This document shows positions 25,215-34,078 of a DNA stretch of 64,000 nucleotides, in pieces. The translations under genes and the position numbers were made by a program. The number at the start of each line of letters is the position of its first letter. Positions within the stretch are counted from its first letter, which is position 1. The stretch is from Streptomyces piniterrae. GTDB lineage: Bacteria; Actinomycetota; Actinomycetes; Streptomycetales; Streptomycetaceae. The notes beneath the pieces are model-generated. The model was not told the origin of the DNA. It saw nothing but the letters and a program-made list of their open reading frames with translations, and ran no database searches. The stretch covers positions 62,001-126,000 of the forward strand of contig NZ_SUMB01000009.1 in the NCBI RefSeq assembly GCF_005048155.1, given 5' to 3'.

Positions 25215-26009
25215 TCAGTGCGGGTGGCGGGCCGTCCAGAGGTGATCGCGCGCGATGCGTTCGGCCACCGCGTACTCCTGGGCGACCAGGGCGTCGAGCA
25301 GCGCGGTGTGCTCGGAGGCGTCGGCCAGCAGGTCGGCGGTGCGCGGCCGGGTGCCGCCGCCCGCCGGCCACTGGGCGCGGCGCAGCAGATCGTCGGTGAT
25401 CTCGGCCAGCTGCCGGTTTCCGGTGAGCGAGATGAGTGCGTGGTGGAAGGCGTGGTCCGCCTCGGCGTAGCCGGCGCGGTCGCCGTGCGCGGCGGCCGCG
25501 ACGCTCTCGTCGGCGAGCGGGCGCAGCTCCTCCCAGCGCTCCGGCGGCAGTGTCCGGGCCAGCCGGATGATCGCGGGCACCTCCAGCATGGCGCGCACCT
25601 CGGCCAGCTCGGCGAGGTCGCGGGAGCTGCGCCGGCAGACCAGGAAGCCGCGGTTGGGCACGACCTCGACGGCGCCCTCGCAGGCCAGCTGCTGCATGGC
25701 CTCGCGTACGGGGGTCGCGGAGACGCCGTAGCGCTCTGCGAGGGCGGGCGCGGAGTAGACCTCGCCCGGGGTGAGCTCGCCGTCGGCCAGTGCGTGGCGC
25801 AGGGCGGCGAGGACCTGGCCGCGGACGGAGTGCCGCTGCGGACGTGGGGCCTGCTGCCGGATGGCCGGCGGCGGGCCCACGGCCTTGGCGGCTGCCGGGG
25901 GCGCGGCGGGCTCGTGGCCGACGGGTGCGCCGTGCGGCATGGCGGGACCGGCCGGTGCGGGCACCCACGCCCGCGTGTGCGGGTCCTGTTCCGTTGTGCC
26001 CTGCTCCAT
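25215..26009 (-). CDS. GntR-family regulator, FadR (FCD) subfamily
   Basis: 264 residues. A Pro/Ala-rich N-terminal extension (about 55 residues), then a winged HTH (SVRGQVLAALRHALADGELTPGEVYSAPALAERYGVSATPVREAMQQL) and a C-terminal all-helical FCD domain (about residues 135-260) with RDLAELAEVRAMLEVPAI and the metal-binding-type DHAFHHALI. Start at ATG 26009 has AAGGAG 6 nt upstream. Divergent from the FhuF-type reductase. Effector is probably a small organic acid, but not identifiable. Confidence 0.85.
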   Translation of the reverse strand: MEQGTTEQDPHTRAWVPAPAGPAMPHGAPVGHEPAAPPAAAKAVGPPPAIRQQAPRPQRHSVRGQVLAALRHALADGELTPGEVYSAPALAERYGVSATPVREAMQQLACEGAVEVVPNRGFLVCRRSSRDLAELAEVRAMLEVPAIIRLARTLPPERWEELRPLADESVAAAAHGDRAGYAEADHAFHHALISLTGNRQLAEITDDLLRRAQWPAGGGTRPRTADLLADASEHTALLDALVAQEYAVAERIARDHLWTARHPH

Positions 26010-26094
26010 GACCGCTCCTTCTGACGTTCCCAGCACCATAGGTGGCGCGGGCGACAGTTCAAATCCGAGAGGGCCCGGGTAAAGTCTTCCGATA

Positions 26095-26109
26095 AGGTAA
26101 GCCTTACCT
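26095..26109. promoter_or_regulatory. Iron box (DmdR/IdeR-type operator)
   Basis: AGGTAAG-C-CTTACCT is a perfect 7-1-7 inverted repeat and matches the actinobacterial iron-box pattern (TTAGGTTAGGCTAACCTAA) at about 13 of 19 positions. It lies 19 bp upstream of the FhuF-type reductase start and 86 bp upstream of gntR, so iron-dependent repression of the reductase is likely. Confidence 0.75.
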
Positions 26110-26127
26110 GCTAACGATCGCGATTCG

Positions 26128-26979
26128 GTGGTCTCCCGCATGCCCCGTGCCCTCGCCGCCCCGCCCCTCACCGATGCCGTCGCCGGCGCGTATGCCCGGC
26201 TTTCCGAGGTGTTTCCCGGCCTGCAGGTGTCCGAGTGGGACGCGGCACCGCCGAGCGGCGACGGCTGGGTGTGCGCGGCCGGTCTGGCGGCCGGCGGTGA
26301 GACCCTGGACACCTTTCTCGCCTGGGACGACGCCCAGATCCTGCGGGAGTACGGGCAGCGCGGCCGGCCCGACGTCGTCGCGAGCTTCGCGCTGCATCGT
26401 TACGCCTGGCCGGCCTGCCTGCTGATCACCATCCCCTGGTTCCTGCACCGCCGGGTGCCGCGGCTGCCCGTCCAGGACGTCTCCTTCCAGCGGGAACTGG
26501 GCCGGATGGCCGTCCGCGTTCGCTCGTTCGCGTGCCTTCCGGACGATCCGGCGGCCGCGCTGCCCGGCGCCCGGGTGGTACCGGACGAGGAGGCGCTGCG
26601 CGCCGAGGTGCGGGACGCGGTCGCCGAGCACCTGCGGCCCGTGCTGGACGGCTTCCGCACCCGGATGCGGCGCGGTCCGCGCGCGCTGTGGGGCATGGCG
26701 TCGGACGAGATCGTCGAGGGCTTGTGGTACCTCGGCCATCTGCTCGGGGAGGAGTCGCGCGCCGTGGCCGAGCTGGAGCGGCTGCTGCCGGGCGCCACCG
26801 CCCCGTACGTGGGGAGCGCGGCCTTCCGTGAGCTCACCGGGCCGAAGGGCGAGGCGTTGCCGACCCGGGACCGCGCCAGTTGCTGCATGTTCTACACGCT
26901 GCGCCCCGAGGACACCTGCGTCACCTGCCCGCGCACCTGCGACGCGGACCGCATCAAGCGCCTCACCGGCCCCACCTGA
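26128..26979 (+). CDS. FhuF-like siderophore-iron reductase (2Fe-2S)
   Basis: 283 residues (GTG 26128; ATG 26140 is an alternative, and no clear ribosome binding site precedes either, so the message may be leaderless). The C-terminus has the FhuF-type cluster motif CC-x10-C-x2-C (SCCMFYTLRPEDTCVTCPRTC region), which binds the unusual 2Fe-2S centre used to reduce ferric siderophores in the cytoplasm. The rest is helical, with YAWPACLLITIPWFLHRRVP. The upstream iron box supports induction under iron starvation. Confidence 0.85.
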   Translation: MVSRMPRALAAPPLTDAVAGAYARLSEVFPGLQVSEWDAAPPSGDGWVCAAGLAAGGETLDTFLAWDDAQILREYGQRGRPDVVASFALHRYAWPACLLITIPWFLHRRVPRLPVQDVSFQRELGRMAVRVRSFACLPDDPAAALPGARVVPDEEALRAEVRDAVAEHLRPVLDGFRTRMRRGPRALWGMASDEIVEGLWYLGHLLGEESRAVAELERLLPGATAPYVGSAAFRELTGPKGEALPTRDRASCCMFYTLRPEDTCVTCPRTCDADRIKRLTGPT

Positions 26980-27172
26980 CCGGCACGTAACCCATTAGAG
27001 GGACTTAATTCGAACTCAACCCGCCTCCTGCACAAGGGAGTTCGGTAGGACAGTCACATATCCGCCACCCCTGCACCCCCTTGGCGTTCTCTTGCCGGGA
27101 AACCCTCTGCCAGAGCCACACGCTCCGCCAGGATGTCGCGCGAAACCGCCTACGCGACGCAAGGGACCAAGA

Positions 27173-28249
27173 ATGATCATGACCGAAATATCGCTGGACT
27201 GGCTGGTTCCGGCAGCCCTGGTGATCGCCGGCGGCTCAGCGGCCGTGGCCCTGGTATTACGCGGCAAGCGCGAGTCCGCGCGGCCCTCCGGCGAGGACTC
27301 CTGGGAACGCAACGAGGAACGCCGCCGCCGCAAAGAGGCCCTCTTCGCCTCCGCCTCTTATGTGTTGCTGTTCTGCTGTGCGGCGGTCGCCGCCGCGCTC
27401 TCCTTCCACGGCCTGGTCGGATTCGGCATACAGAATCTCAGCCTCACCGGCGGCTGGGAGTATCTGGTGCCCTTCGGTCTCGACGGCGCCGCGATGTTCT
27501 GCTCCGTCCTCGCCGTGCGCGAGGCCAGCCACGGAGACGCGGCGCTCGGCTCGCGCATGCTGGTGTGGACGTTCGCGGGCGCCGCCGCCTGGTTCAACTG
27601 GGTGCACGCGCCCCGGGGCCTGGACCACGCGGGCGCGCCGCAGTTCTTCGCCGGTATGTCGCTGTCGGCCGCGGTCCTCTTCGACCGGGCGCTGAAGCAG
27701 ACCCGCCGGGCGGCGCTGCGCGAGCAGGGCCTGGTGCCCCGGCCGCTGCCGCAGATCCGCGTCGTGCGCTGGCTGCGCGCTCCCCGCGAGACGTTCGCCG
27801 CCTGGTCGCTGATGCTGCTGGAGGGCGTACGGACGCTGGACGAGGCCGTCGAGGAGGTCCGGGAGGACCGCCGGGAGAAGTCGCAGCGCCGGCACCGAAG
27901 GCGCAAACAGGGCAGGCTGGACCGGGCTCGCATCAAGGCCATCAACCGGCAGCACCGCTCCTGGGGCATCAACCGGGGCAGCCGTCAGCTGACGGTGGCT
28001 CAGGGGGCCGCGGAAGTGGCCGGCCCGGACTCCGCCATAACCGTCGAACGGGAACCGCTGCCCGAAGGAGAACTGCCGGTGCGCTCACGCCCGGCTCTCA
28101 AGGCCGTGTCCGGCGCTGAGCACGCCGCCGCCTACTCGGCCGAGCCCCGGCTGACCGTGGACCTCACGGCCGAGGACGACACCCAGACGCTCCCCCGTCT
28201 GGACTCGCTCGAGGAGAAACTCGCCGCGATCGAGCGGCAATTCGGCTGA
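27173..28249 (+). CDS. DUF2637-family membrane protein
   Basis: 358 residues. An N-terminal anchor helix (about residues 8-27), then an arginine-rich loop (RNEERRRRKEA) and three further membrane helices (SYVLLFCCAAVAAALSFHGL, YLVPFGLDGAAMFCSVLAV, LVWTFAGAAAWFNW) as in DUF2637, followed by a basic, probably helical cytoplasmic domain (REDRREKSQRRHRRRKQ). DUF2637 proteins occur across Streptomyces chromosomes and plasmids, where relatives take part in mycelial plasmid spread; a chromosomal role is not defined. Start ATG 27173 follows AAGGGA. The ORF is open upstream without a signal. Confidence 0.75.
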   Translation: MIMTEISLDWLVPAALVIAGGSAAVALVLRGKRESARPSGEDSWERNEERRRRKEALFASASYVLLFCCAAVAAALSFHGLVGFGIQNLSLTGGWEYLVPFGLDGAAMFCSVLAVREASHGDAALGSRMLVWTFAGAAAWFNWVHAPRGLDHAGAPQFFAGMSLSAAVLFDRALKQTRRAALREQGLVPRPLPQIRVVRWLRAPRETFAAWSLMLLEGVRTLDEAVEEVREDRREKSQRRHRRRKQGRLDRARIKAINRQHRSWGINRGSRQLTVAQGAAEVAGPDSAITVEREPLPEGELPVRSRPALKAVSGAEHAAAYSAEPRLTVDLTAEDDTQTLPRLDSLEEKLAAIERQFG

Positions 28250-28290
28250 AAACGGCGGACCGCGCCGACGTCACACCCCCATACGCCTCG

Positions 28291-28764
28291 TCAGGCCGGT
28301 CCGCCACCCAGCTCGAACCACACGCTCTTGCCGACCGCGTGGGACCGTACGCCCCACGCGTCCGCCAAGGAGCACACCAGCATCAGCCCCCTGCCGGACG
28401 TTCCGTCGGCGGTCGCCGCGCGCGGTTCGGGGCGCCGGGCGGCGAAGTCCCTGACCTCCACCCGCAGCCGGTCCGTGACCGTGGCCCTGACGAGGGCACC
28501 GCCCTTCGCATGCACCAGGGCATTGGTGACCAACTCGCTGGTCAGCAGCGTCGCTATCTCCGTGAGATCCTCGCCGGCCGGCTCCCGCCAGCGGCTCAGC
28601 AGCTGCCGTAACTCGCGCCGCACCTCGCCGACCGCCCTCAGATCGGCGGGCCGCACCTTGTGCTCCAGCACCCGCGGACGCCACCCGACGAGCCCCCCGC
28701 TCCGGTTCCCCCCGCCCGCTGCCTCTCCTCTGTCCCGTTCCTCGCGCCGCACAGGCTGACGCAT
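28291..28764 (-). CDS. Anti-sigma-factor-type serine kinase ATPase (HATPase_c)
   Basis: 157 residues from ATG 28764, preceded by a GGGGGAG-type site; an upstream ATG at 28848 has no such site. GHKL ATPase motifs: ELVTNALVHAKGG (N box), VEVRDFA (G1-like) and GTSGRGLMLVCSLADAWG (G2). This single-domain architecture, like RsbW/SpoIIAB, is very common in Streptomyces, where the proteins bind sigma or anti-anti-sigma factors. No partner gene is adjacent. It is convergent with the DUF2637 gene and divergent from the mannosidase. Confidence 0.85.
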   Translation of the reverse strand: MRQPVRREERDRGEAAGGGNRSGGLVGWRPRVLEHKVRPADLRAVGEVRRELRQLLSRWREPAGEDLTEIATLLTSELVTNALVHAKGGALVRATVTDRLRVEVRDFAARRPEPRAATADGTSGRGLMLVCSLADAWGVRSHAVGKSVWFELGGGPA

Positions 28765-28996
28765 GCTCTCCCCCGCCCCCGAACGAACCATCGGCGCTCT
28801 GTCGAACGGCCTCACGCTCAGCATGCCCATCGGACCGGACGCCATGCTTCGGCCCTTCCGCCGCCCGCGTGCCTGCTGGGCCGATCCGGCCGCCGCTGGG
28901 TATGCCTGCGGTGACCGCCCCGGACACCCCGGCCGGACCCATGTCCCGTACGACAGTGACCGGGACTCATCTCCCGAACGACCGTGAGGAGCCGCC

Positions 28997-31900
28997 GTGC
29001 ACGACGACCGACTGCTGGTGGAGGGGCGCCTGGAGCGGGCGCTGGGGCAGTTCATCAGGCCCGCGCAGTACGCGGCGCGGGTGCCGCTGCGGCTGTCCGT
29101 CTGGCATGTGGCGGGCGAGCCGGTGCCGGTGCGGGAGGCGCTGCGGGCCACCTATGAGCCGTTCGCGGCCGGTGACGCCTGGGGGCCGCCGTGGTCGACG
29201 AGCTGGTTCCGGCTGGCCGGCGAAGTGCCGCCGGAGTGGGCCGGGCGCCGGGTGGAGGCCGTCATCGATCCCGGTTTCAGCGGCGACGGGCCCGGGTTCC
29301 AGGCCGAGGGCCTGGTCCACGACGCCGACGGGGTGCCGCTCAAGGGCATCCACCCACGTAACCGGCACATCCCGGTCGGCTCCCCGGCGCGCGGCGGCGA
29401 GGAGGTGCGGCTGCTCCTGGAGGCGGCCGCGAACCCCGCCGTACTGCGCGACTTCCGCCCCACCGACCTCGGCGACGTACGCACCGCCCCGCGACAGCCC
29501 CTCTACCGCTTCGCGTCCGCCGATCTCGCGGTCCTCGACGAGACCGTCTGGCAGCTGATCCTCGACATCGAGGTGCTGTCGGAGCTGATGTACGAGCTGC
29601 CCGCGGACCGCCCGCGCCGGCACGAGATCCTGCGCGCCCTGGAGAACATGCTGGACGCGCTCGATCTGCACGACGTGGGCGCCACGGCCGCCGCCGCCCG
29701 TGCCGAGCTGGCGGACGTACTGAGCCGCCCGGCCAGCGCGAGCGCCCATCGTGTCTCGGCCGCCGGGCATGCGCATATCGACTCCGCGTGGCTGTGGCCG
29801 CTGCGCGAGACCGTCCGCAAGGCGTCCCGCACCTTCGCCAATGTCACCCAACTCGCCGAGGAATACCCGGAGTTGGTGTTCGCCTGCTCGCAGGCCCAGC
29901 AGTACGCCTGGGTGCGGGACCACCAGCCGCACATCTGGGAGCGGATCAAGGAGGCCGTCCGGGCGGGGAACTGGGCGCCGGTCGGCTCGATGTGGGTGGA
30001 GTCGGACGCCAACATGCCCGGCGGCGAGGCGCTGGCCCGGCAGATCGTGCACGGCAAGCGGTTCTTCCTGGAGGAGCTGGGGGTGGAGACCGAGGAGATC
30101 TGGCTGCCGGACTCCTTCGGCTACACCGCCGCGTTCCCGCAGCTGGCGCGGCTGGCCGGGGCGAAGTGGTTCCTCACCCAGAAGCTGTCCTGGAACCAGA
30201 CCGACAGGATGCCGCACCACACGTTCTGGTGGGAGGGCATCGACGGCACCCGTGTGTTCACCCACTTCCCGCCGGTCGACACCTACAACTCCCAGTTCCA
30301 CGCCCGTGAACTCGCCCACGCGGAACGGAACTTCGCCGACAAGGGCCGCGCCACCCGCTCCCTGGTGCCGTTCGGCTGGGGCGACGGCGGGGGCGGCCCG
30401 ACCCGCGAGATGCTGGAGCGGGCCCGCCGGCTGCGCTCCCTGGAGGGCTCGCCGCGCGTCGAGGTCGAGCCGCCGGCCCGGTTCTTCGAGGCCGCACACG
30501 AGGAGTACGGGGCGGCGGCACCGGTCTGGTCGGGCGAGCTGTATCTGGAGTTCCACCGCGGTACCTATACCTCCCAGGCGAAGACCAAGCAGGGCAACCG
30601 GAGGTGTGAACATCTGCTGCGGGAGGCGGAGTTGTGGGCCACGACGGCCGCGGTGCGGGCGGGCGACGGCGCCCGGTACAGCTATCCGTACGACGCCCTC
30701 GACCGCCTCTGGAAGACCGTCCTGCTGCATCAGTTCCACGACATCCTGCCCGGCTCGTCCATCGCCTGGGTGCACCGCGAGGCGCGGGACACCTACGCGG
30801 CGGTCGAGGCGGAGCTGACCGCGATCGTCGAGGGGGCGATCGGGGCGCTGGGGGCGGCGCCCGACGGCGGGCTGCCGGCGGTGTTCAATGCCTCGCCGTA
30901 CGACCGGGACGAGATCGTCGAGACGCCGGGGCAGGGGTCGGGGCAGGGGTCGGAGCGTGCCGCCGTCGCCGTCCATGTCCCCGCACTGAGCGCGGCGGCC
31001 GTGGTGCCGCGCGCGGATTCCGCCGTCCTCCCGCCCGTGCGGATGACGTCCGAAGGCGACACCCGCACGCTCGACAACGGCCTGCTGCGGGTGCGCGTCG
31101 ACGCCGACGGACTGCTGTCCTCGGTACACGATCTGCACGCCGGACGGGAGGCCCTGGCACCGGGCGCGCGCGGCAATCTGCTGCAGCTGCACCCCGACCA
31201 CCCCAACCAGTACGACGCCTGGGACCTCGACCGGCACTACCGCAACCGGCACACCGATCTCACCGCCGTCGAATCCGTGGAGCCGGTCGCGTCCGGGCCG
31301 CTGTCCGCCACCGTGCGGGTGACCAGGGCGTTCGGCGCCTCCCGCATCGTCCAGGAGCTGACGCTGCGGGCGGGCTCGCGGCGGCTGGACATCACCACCG
31401 ACATCGACTGGCACGAGTCCGAGAAGGTCCTCAAGGCCGCCTTCCCGCTCGATGTGCACGCCGAACGGGCCACCTCCGAGGTGCAGTTCGGCCATGTCCA
31501 CCGCCCCACGCACGCCAACACCAGCTGGGACGCGGCCCGCTTCGAGATCTGCGCACACCGCTGGCTGCGCGTCGCCGAGCCCGGCTATGGAATCGCCCTG
31601 CTCAACGACTCGACGTACGGCCATGACGTCACCCGCACCCCGCACCCCGAGGGCCTGGGCACGACCGTACGGCTGACGCTGCTGCGCGCCCCGCACAGCC
31701 CTGATCCGGAGACCGATCAGGGCCCGCACCGCTTCACCTACGCACTGCTGCCGGGGGCCGAGGTCGGCGACGCGGTCGCCGAGGGCCTGGCGCTCAACCT
31801 CCCCCTCAGGCCCGCCGCCGCACCGCCGGTCGCCCCTCTCCTGCGCGTCGACCACCCGGCCATCACCGTCGAGTCGGTCAAGCTCGCCGAGGACCGCAGC

Positions 31901-32116
31901 GGCGATGTGGTGGTGCGGCTCTACGAGTCGCGCGGCGGACGCGCCACGGGCACGCTCTCCCCCGGCTTCCCCGTCGAACACGCCACCGTCACCGACCTGT
32001 TGGAACGCCCCCTGCACGACGAGGAGGCGGGACCGACCTCGGACGTGACGGTCCGGCTGCGCCCGTTCCAGATCCTCACGCTACGGCTGCGCCCGCAGCA
32101 CCCGCCCGGCACCTGA
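28997..32116 (+). CDS. GH38 alpha-mannosidase
   Basis: 1039 residues. Catalytic domain signatures: AAGHAHIDSAWLWPLRET (Zn-binding His and Asp, about residue 255), ACSQAQQYAWVRDH, WVESDANMPGGEALARQ (the nucleophilic Asp region, about 334), and DSFGYTAAFPQLARLAG. Length and ordering match the class II alpha-mannosidase family: catalytic barrel, three-helix domain, and C-terminal beta domains. No signal peptide is visible, so it probably acts in the cytoplasm on imported or host oligosaccharides. GTG 28997 follows GTGAGGA. It stands alone; no sugar transporter is adjacent. Confidence 0.92.
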   Translation: MHDDRLLVEGRLERALGQFIRPAQYAARVPLRLSVWHVAGEPVPVREALRATYEPFAAGDAWGPPWSTSWFRLAGEVPPEWAGRRVEAVIDPGFSGDGPGFQAEGLVHDADGVPLKGIHPRNRHIPVGSPARGGEEVRLLLEAAANPAVLRDFRPTDLGDVRTAPRQPLYRFASADLAVLDETVWQLILDIEVLSELMYELPADRPRRHEILRALENMLDALDLHDVGATAAAARAELADVLSRPASASAHRVSAAGHAHIDSAWLWPLRETVRKASRTFANVTQLAEEYPELVFACSQAQQYAWVRDHQPHIWERIKEAVRAGNWAPVGSMWVESDANMPGGEALARQIVHGKRFFLEELGVETEEIWLPDSFGYTAAFPQLARLAGAKWFLTQKLSWNQTDRMPHHTFWWEGIDGTRVFTHFPPVDTYNSQFHARELAHAERNFADKGRATRSLVPFGWGDGGGGPTREMLERARRLRSLEGSPRVEVEPPARFFEAAHEEYGAAAPVWSGELYLEFHRGTYTSQAKTKQGNRRCEHLLREAELWATTAAVRAGDGARYSYPYDALDRLWKTVLLHQFHDILPGSSIAWVHREARDTYAAVEAELTAIVEGAIGALGAAPDGGLPAVFNASPYDRDEIVETPGQGSGQGSERAAVAVHVPALSAAAVVPRADSAVLPPVRMTSEGDTRTLDNGLLRVRVDADGLLSSVHDLHAGREALAPGARGNLLQLHPDHPNQYDAWDLDRHYRNRHTDLTAVESVEPVASGPLSATVRVTRAFGASRIVQELTLRAGSRRLDITTDIDWHESEKVLKAAFPLDVHAERATSEVQFGHVHRPTHANTSWDAARFEICAHRWLRVAEPGYGIALLNDSTYGHDVTRTPHPEGLGTTVRLTLLRAPHSPDPETDQGPHRFTYALLPGAEVGDAVAEGLALNLPLRPAAAPPVAPLLRVDHPAITVESVKLAEDRSGDVVVRLYESRGGRATGTLSPGFPVEHATVTDLLERPLHDEEAGPTSDVTVRLRPFQILTLRLRPQHPPGT

Positions 32117-32147
32117 CCGGCGTCCGCCCTACATCCCCATTTCCGCC

Positions 32148-33890
32148 CTACATCCCCGGAATGTTGCGCAGATTGGAGCGGGCCATCTGAAGCATCCGCC
32201 CGACCCCGCCGTCCAGCACGATCTTCCCGGCCGACAGCGCGAAGCCGGACACCATCTCCGCGCTGATCTTCGGCGGAATGGACAGCGCATTGGGGTCGGT
32301 CACGACATCGACCAGCGCCGGCCCGTCGTGCTGGAAAGCCTCGCGCAGCGCGCCACGCAGCTGCTTGGGCTTCTCCACCCGTACGCCATGCGCTCCGGCC
32401 GCGCGGGCGATGGCCGCGAAGTCCGGATTGCGGTTGGTGGTGCCGTACGACGGAAGGCCGGAAACCAGCATCTCCAACTCGACCATCCCCAGGGAGGAAT
32501 TGTTGAAGAGGACGATTTTCACCGGCAGTTCGTATTGCACGAGGGTGAGAAAGTCCCCCATCAGCATGGTGAATCCGCCGTCGCCGGACATCGAGACGAT
32601 CTGCCGGCCACGGTCGATGAACTGGGCACCGATCGCCTGCGGCAGGGCGTTCGCCATCGACCCGTGACTGAACGAACCGATCACCCGGCGGCGCCCGTTG
32701 GGACTGAGATAACGCGCCGCCCAGACATTGCACATTCCGGTGTCGACCGTGAAGACCGCGTCGTCGGCGGCCTCTTCGTCCAGCACGGAGGCGACGAACT
32801 CGGGGTGGATCGGGACGTGCTTCTCCACCTTGCGGGTGTATGCCCTGACCACCCCTTCCAGCGCGTCGGCGTGCTTCTTCAGCATCCGGTCCAGGAATGT
32901 GCGATCGGCCTTCGGCCGGATTCTGGGAATCAGACAGCGCAGCGTCTCGCGGGCATCGCCCCACACCGCGAGGTCCAGTTTGGAGCGGCGGCCCAGGTGC
33001 TCGGGACGGACATCCACCTGGGCGATCTTGACGTCGTCGGGAAGAAAGGCGTTGTACGGAAAATCCGTGCCGAGCAGGATCAGCAGATCGCACTCATGGG
33101 TGGCCTCGTACGCCGCGCCGTATCCGAGCAGCCCGCTCATTCCGACGTCATAGGGATTGTTGTACTGAATCCATTCCTTGCCGCGCAGCGCATGCCCGAC
33201 CGGGGACTTCACCCGCTCCGCGAACTCCATCACCTCGGCGTGCGCGCCCGCCGTACCGCTGCCGCAGAACAGGGTGACCTTGTCGGCCTCGTCGACCATC
33301 CGGGCCAGCTTGTCGATCTCGGCGTCGCCGGGGCGTACGGAGGGACGGGAGGTGACCAGGGCGTGCTCGATGGCGCGCTCGGGAGCCGGCTCGGCGGCGA
33401 TGTCGCCGGGGAGCGAGACGACGGAGACACCGCTCCGCCCGATGGCGTGCTGGATCGCGGTCTGCAGCACCCGGGGCATCTGCTTGGCGCTGGAGATCAG
33501 CTCGCTGTAGTGACTGCACTCGTTGAACAGCCGGTCGGGGTGGGTCTCCTGGAAGAAGCTGGTGCCGATCTCGCTGGAGGGGATGTGGGAGGCCAGCGCG
33601 AGGACCGGGGCCATGGAGCGGTGCGCGTCGAAGAGGCCGTTGATGAGGTGCAGATTGCCGGGTCCGCAGGAGCCGGCGCAGGCGGCCAGCTTGCCGGTGA
33701 GCTGCGCCTCCGCGCCGGCCGCGAAGGCCGCGGCCTCCTCGTGCCTGACCTGGATCCAGTCGATCGCGGAATTGCGGCGAACGGCGTCGACAACGGGATT
33801 GAGACTGTCGCCGACGACGCCGTACAGCCGCCGCACCCCGGCACGCACCAGGAGGTCGACGAACTGCTCGGCAACGGTGGGCTTGGGCAC
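32148..33890 (-). CDS. poxB: Thiamine-diphosphate pyruvate oxidase/dehydrogenase (PoxB-like)
   Basis: 580 residues with the three-domain ThDP enzyme layout: N-terminal PYR domain with the catalytic glutamate in VRHEEAAAFAAGAEA (Glu about 51), central FAD-type domain, and C-terminal PP domain with the GDGGFTMLMGDF motif running to LFNNSSLGMVELEM. The similarity pattern is that of PoxB, which oxidises pyruvate to acetate and CO2 and passes electrons to quinone; a close alternative is acetolactate-synthase-like enzyme. The C-terminal segment (PPKISAEMVSGFALSAGKIVLDGG) resembles the lipid-binding tail of PoxB. Start is GTG 33890. Monocistronic. Confidence 0.85.
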   Translation of the reverse strand: MPKPTVAEQFVDLLVRAGVRRLYGVVGDSLNPVVDAVRRNSAIDWIQVRHEEAAAFAAGAEAQLTGKLAACAGSCGPGNLHLINGLFDAHRSMAPVLALASHIPSSEIGTSFFQETHPDRLFNECSHYSELISSAKQMPRVLQTAIQHAIGRSGVSVVSLPGDIAAEPAPERAIEHALVTSRPSVRPGDAEIDKLARMVDEADKVTLFCGSGTAGAHAEVMEFAERVKSPVGHALRGKEWIQYNNPYDVGMSGLLGYGAAYEATHECDLLILLGTDFPYNAFLPDDVKIAQVDVRPEHLGRRSKLDLAVWGDARETLRCLIPRIRPKADRTFLDRMLKKHADALEGVVRAYTRKVEKHVPIHPEFVASVLDEEAADDAVFTVDTGMCNVWAARYLSPNGRRRVIGSFSHGSMANALPQAIGAQFIDRGRQIVSMSGDGGFTMLMGDFLTLVQYELPVKIVLFNNSSLGMVELEMLVSGLPSYGTTNRNPDFAAIARAAGAHGVRVEKPKQLRGALREAFQHDGPALVDVVTDPNALSIPPKISAEMVSGFALSAGKIVLDGGVGRMLQMARSNLRNIPGM

Positions 33891-34078
33891 GGGGCGGCTC
33901 CTCGGGGTTCGCGCTCAGGACTGGGGCAGAAGCCTCATACCGGGCGATACTAGGCGCGAGCGAGGGCAGTGGCCCTTACGGCGCAAGCGCGGCTCGCACA
34001 GAACCCATCAGGCGGTGTCCGCCATCTGCAGGCATCTGAAGGCATCTGGAGGGTTCATGGCCCTCCCCCTCCGCCCCG

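Noticed and set aside
28967..32017. 1016-codon open frame antisense to the alpha-mannosidase gene
   Set aside because: It is a shadow frame caused by high GC; the forward frame has full GH38 motifs, the reverse has none.
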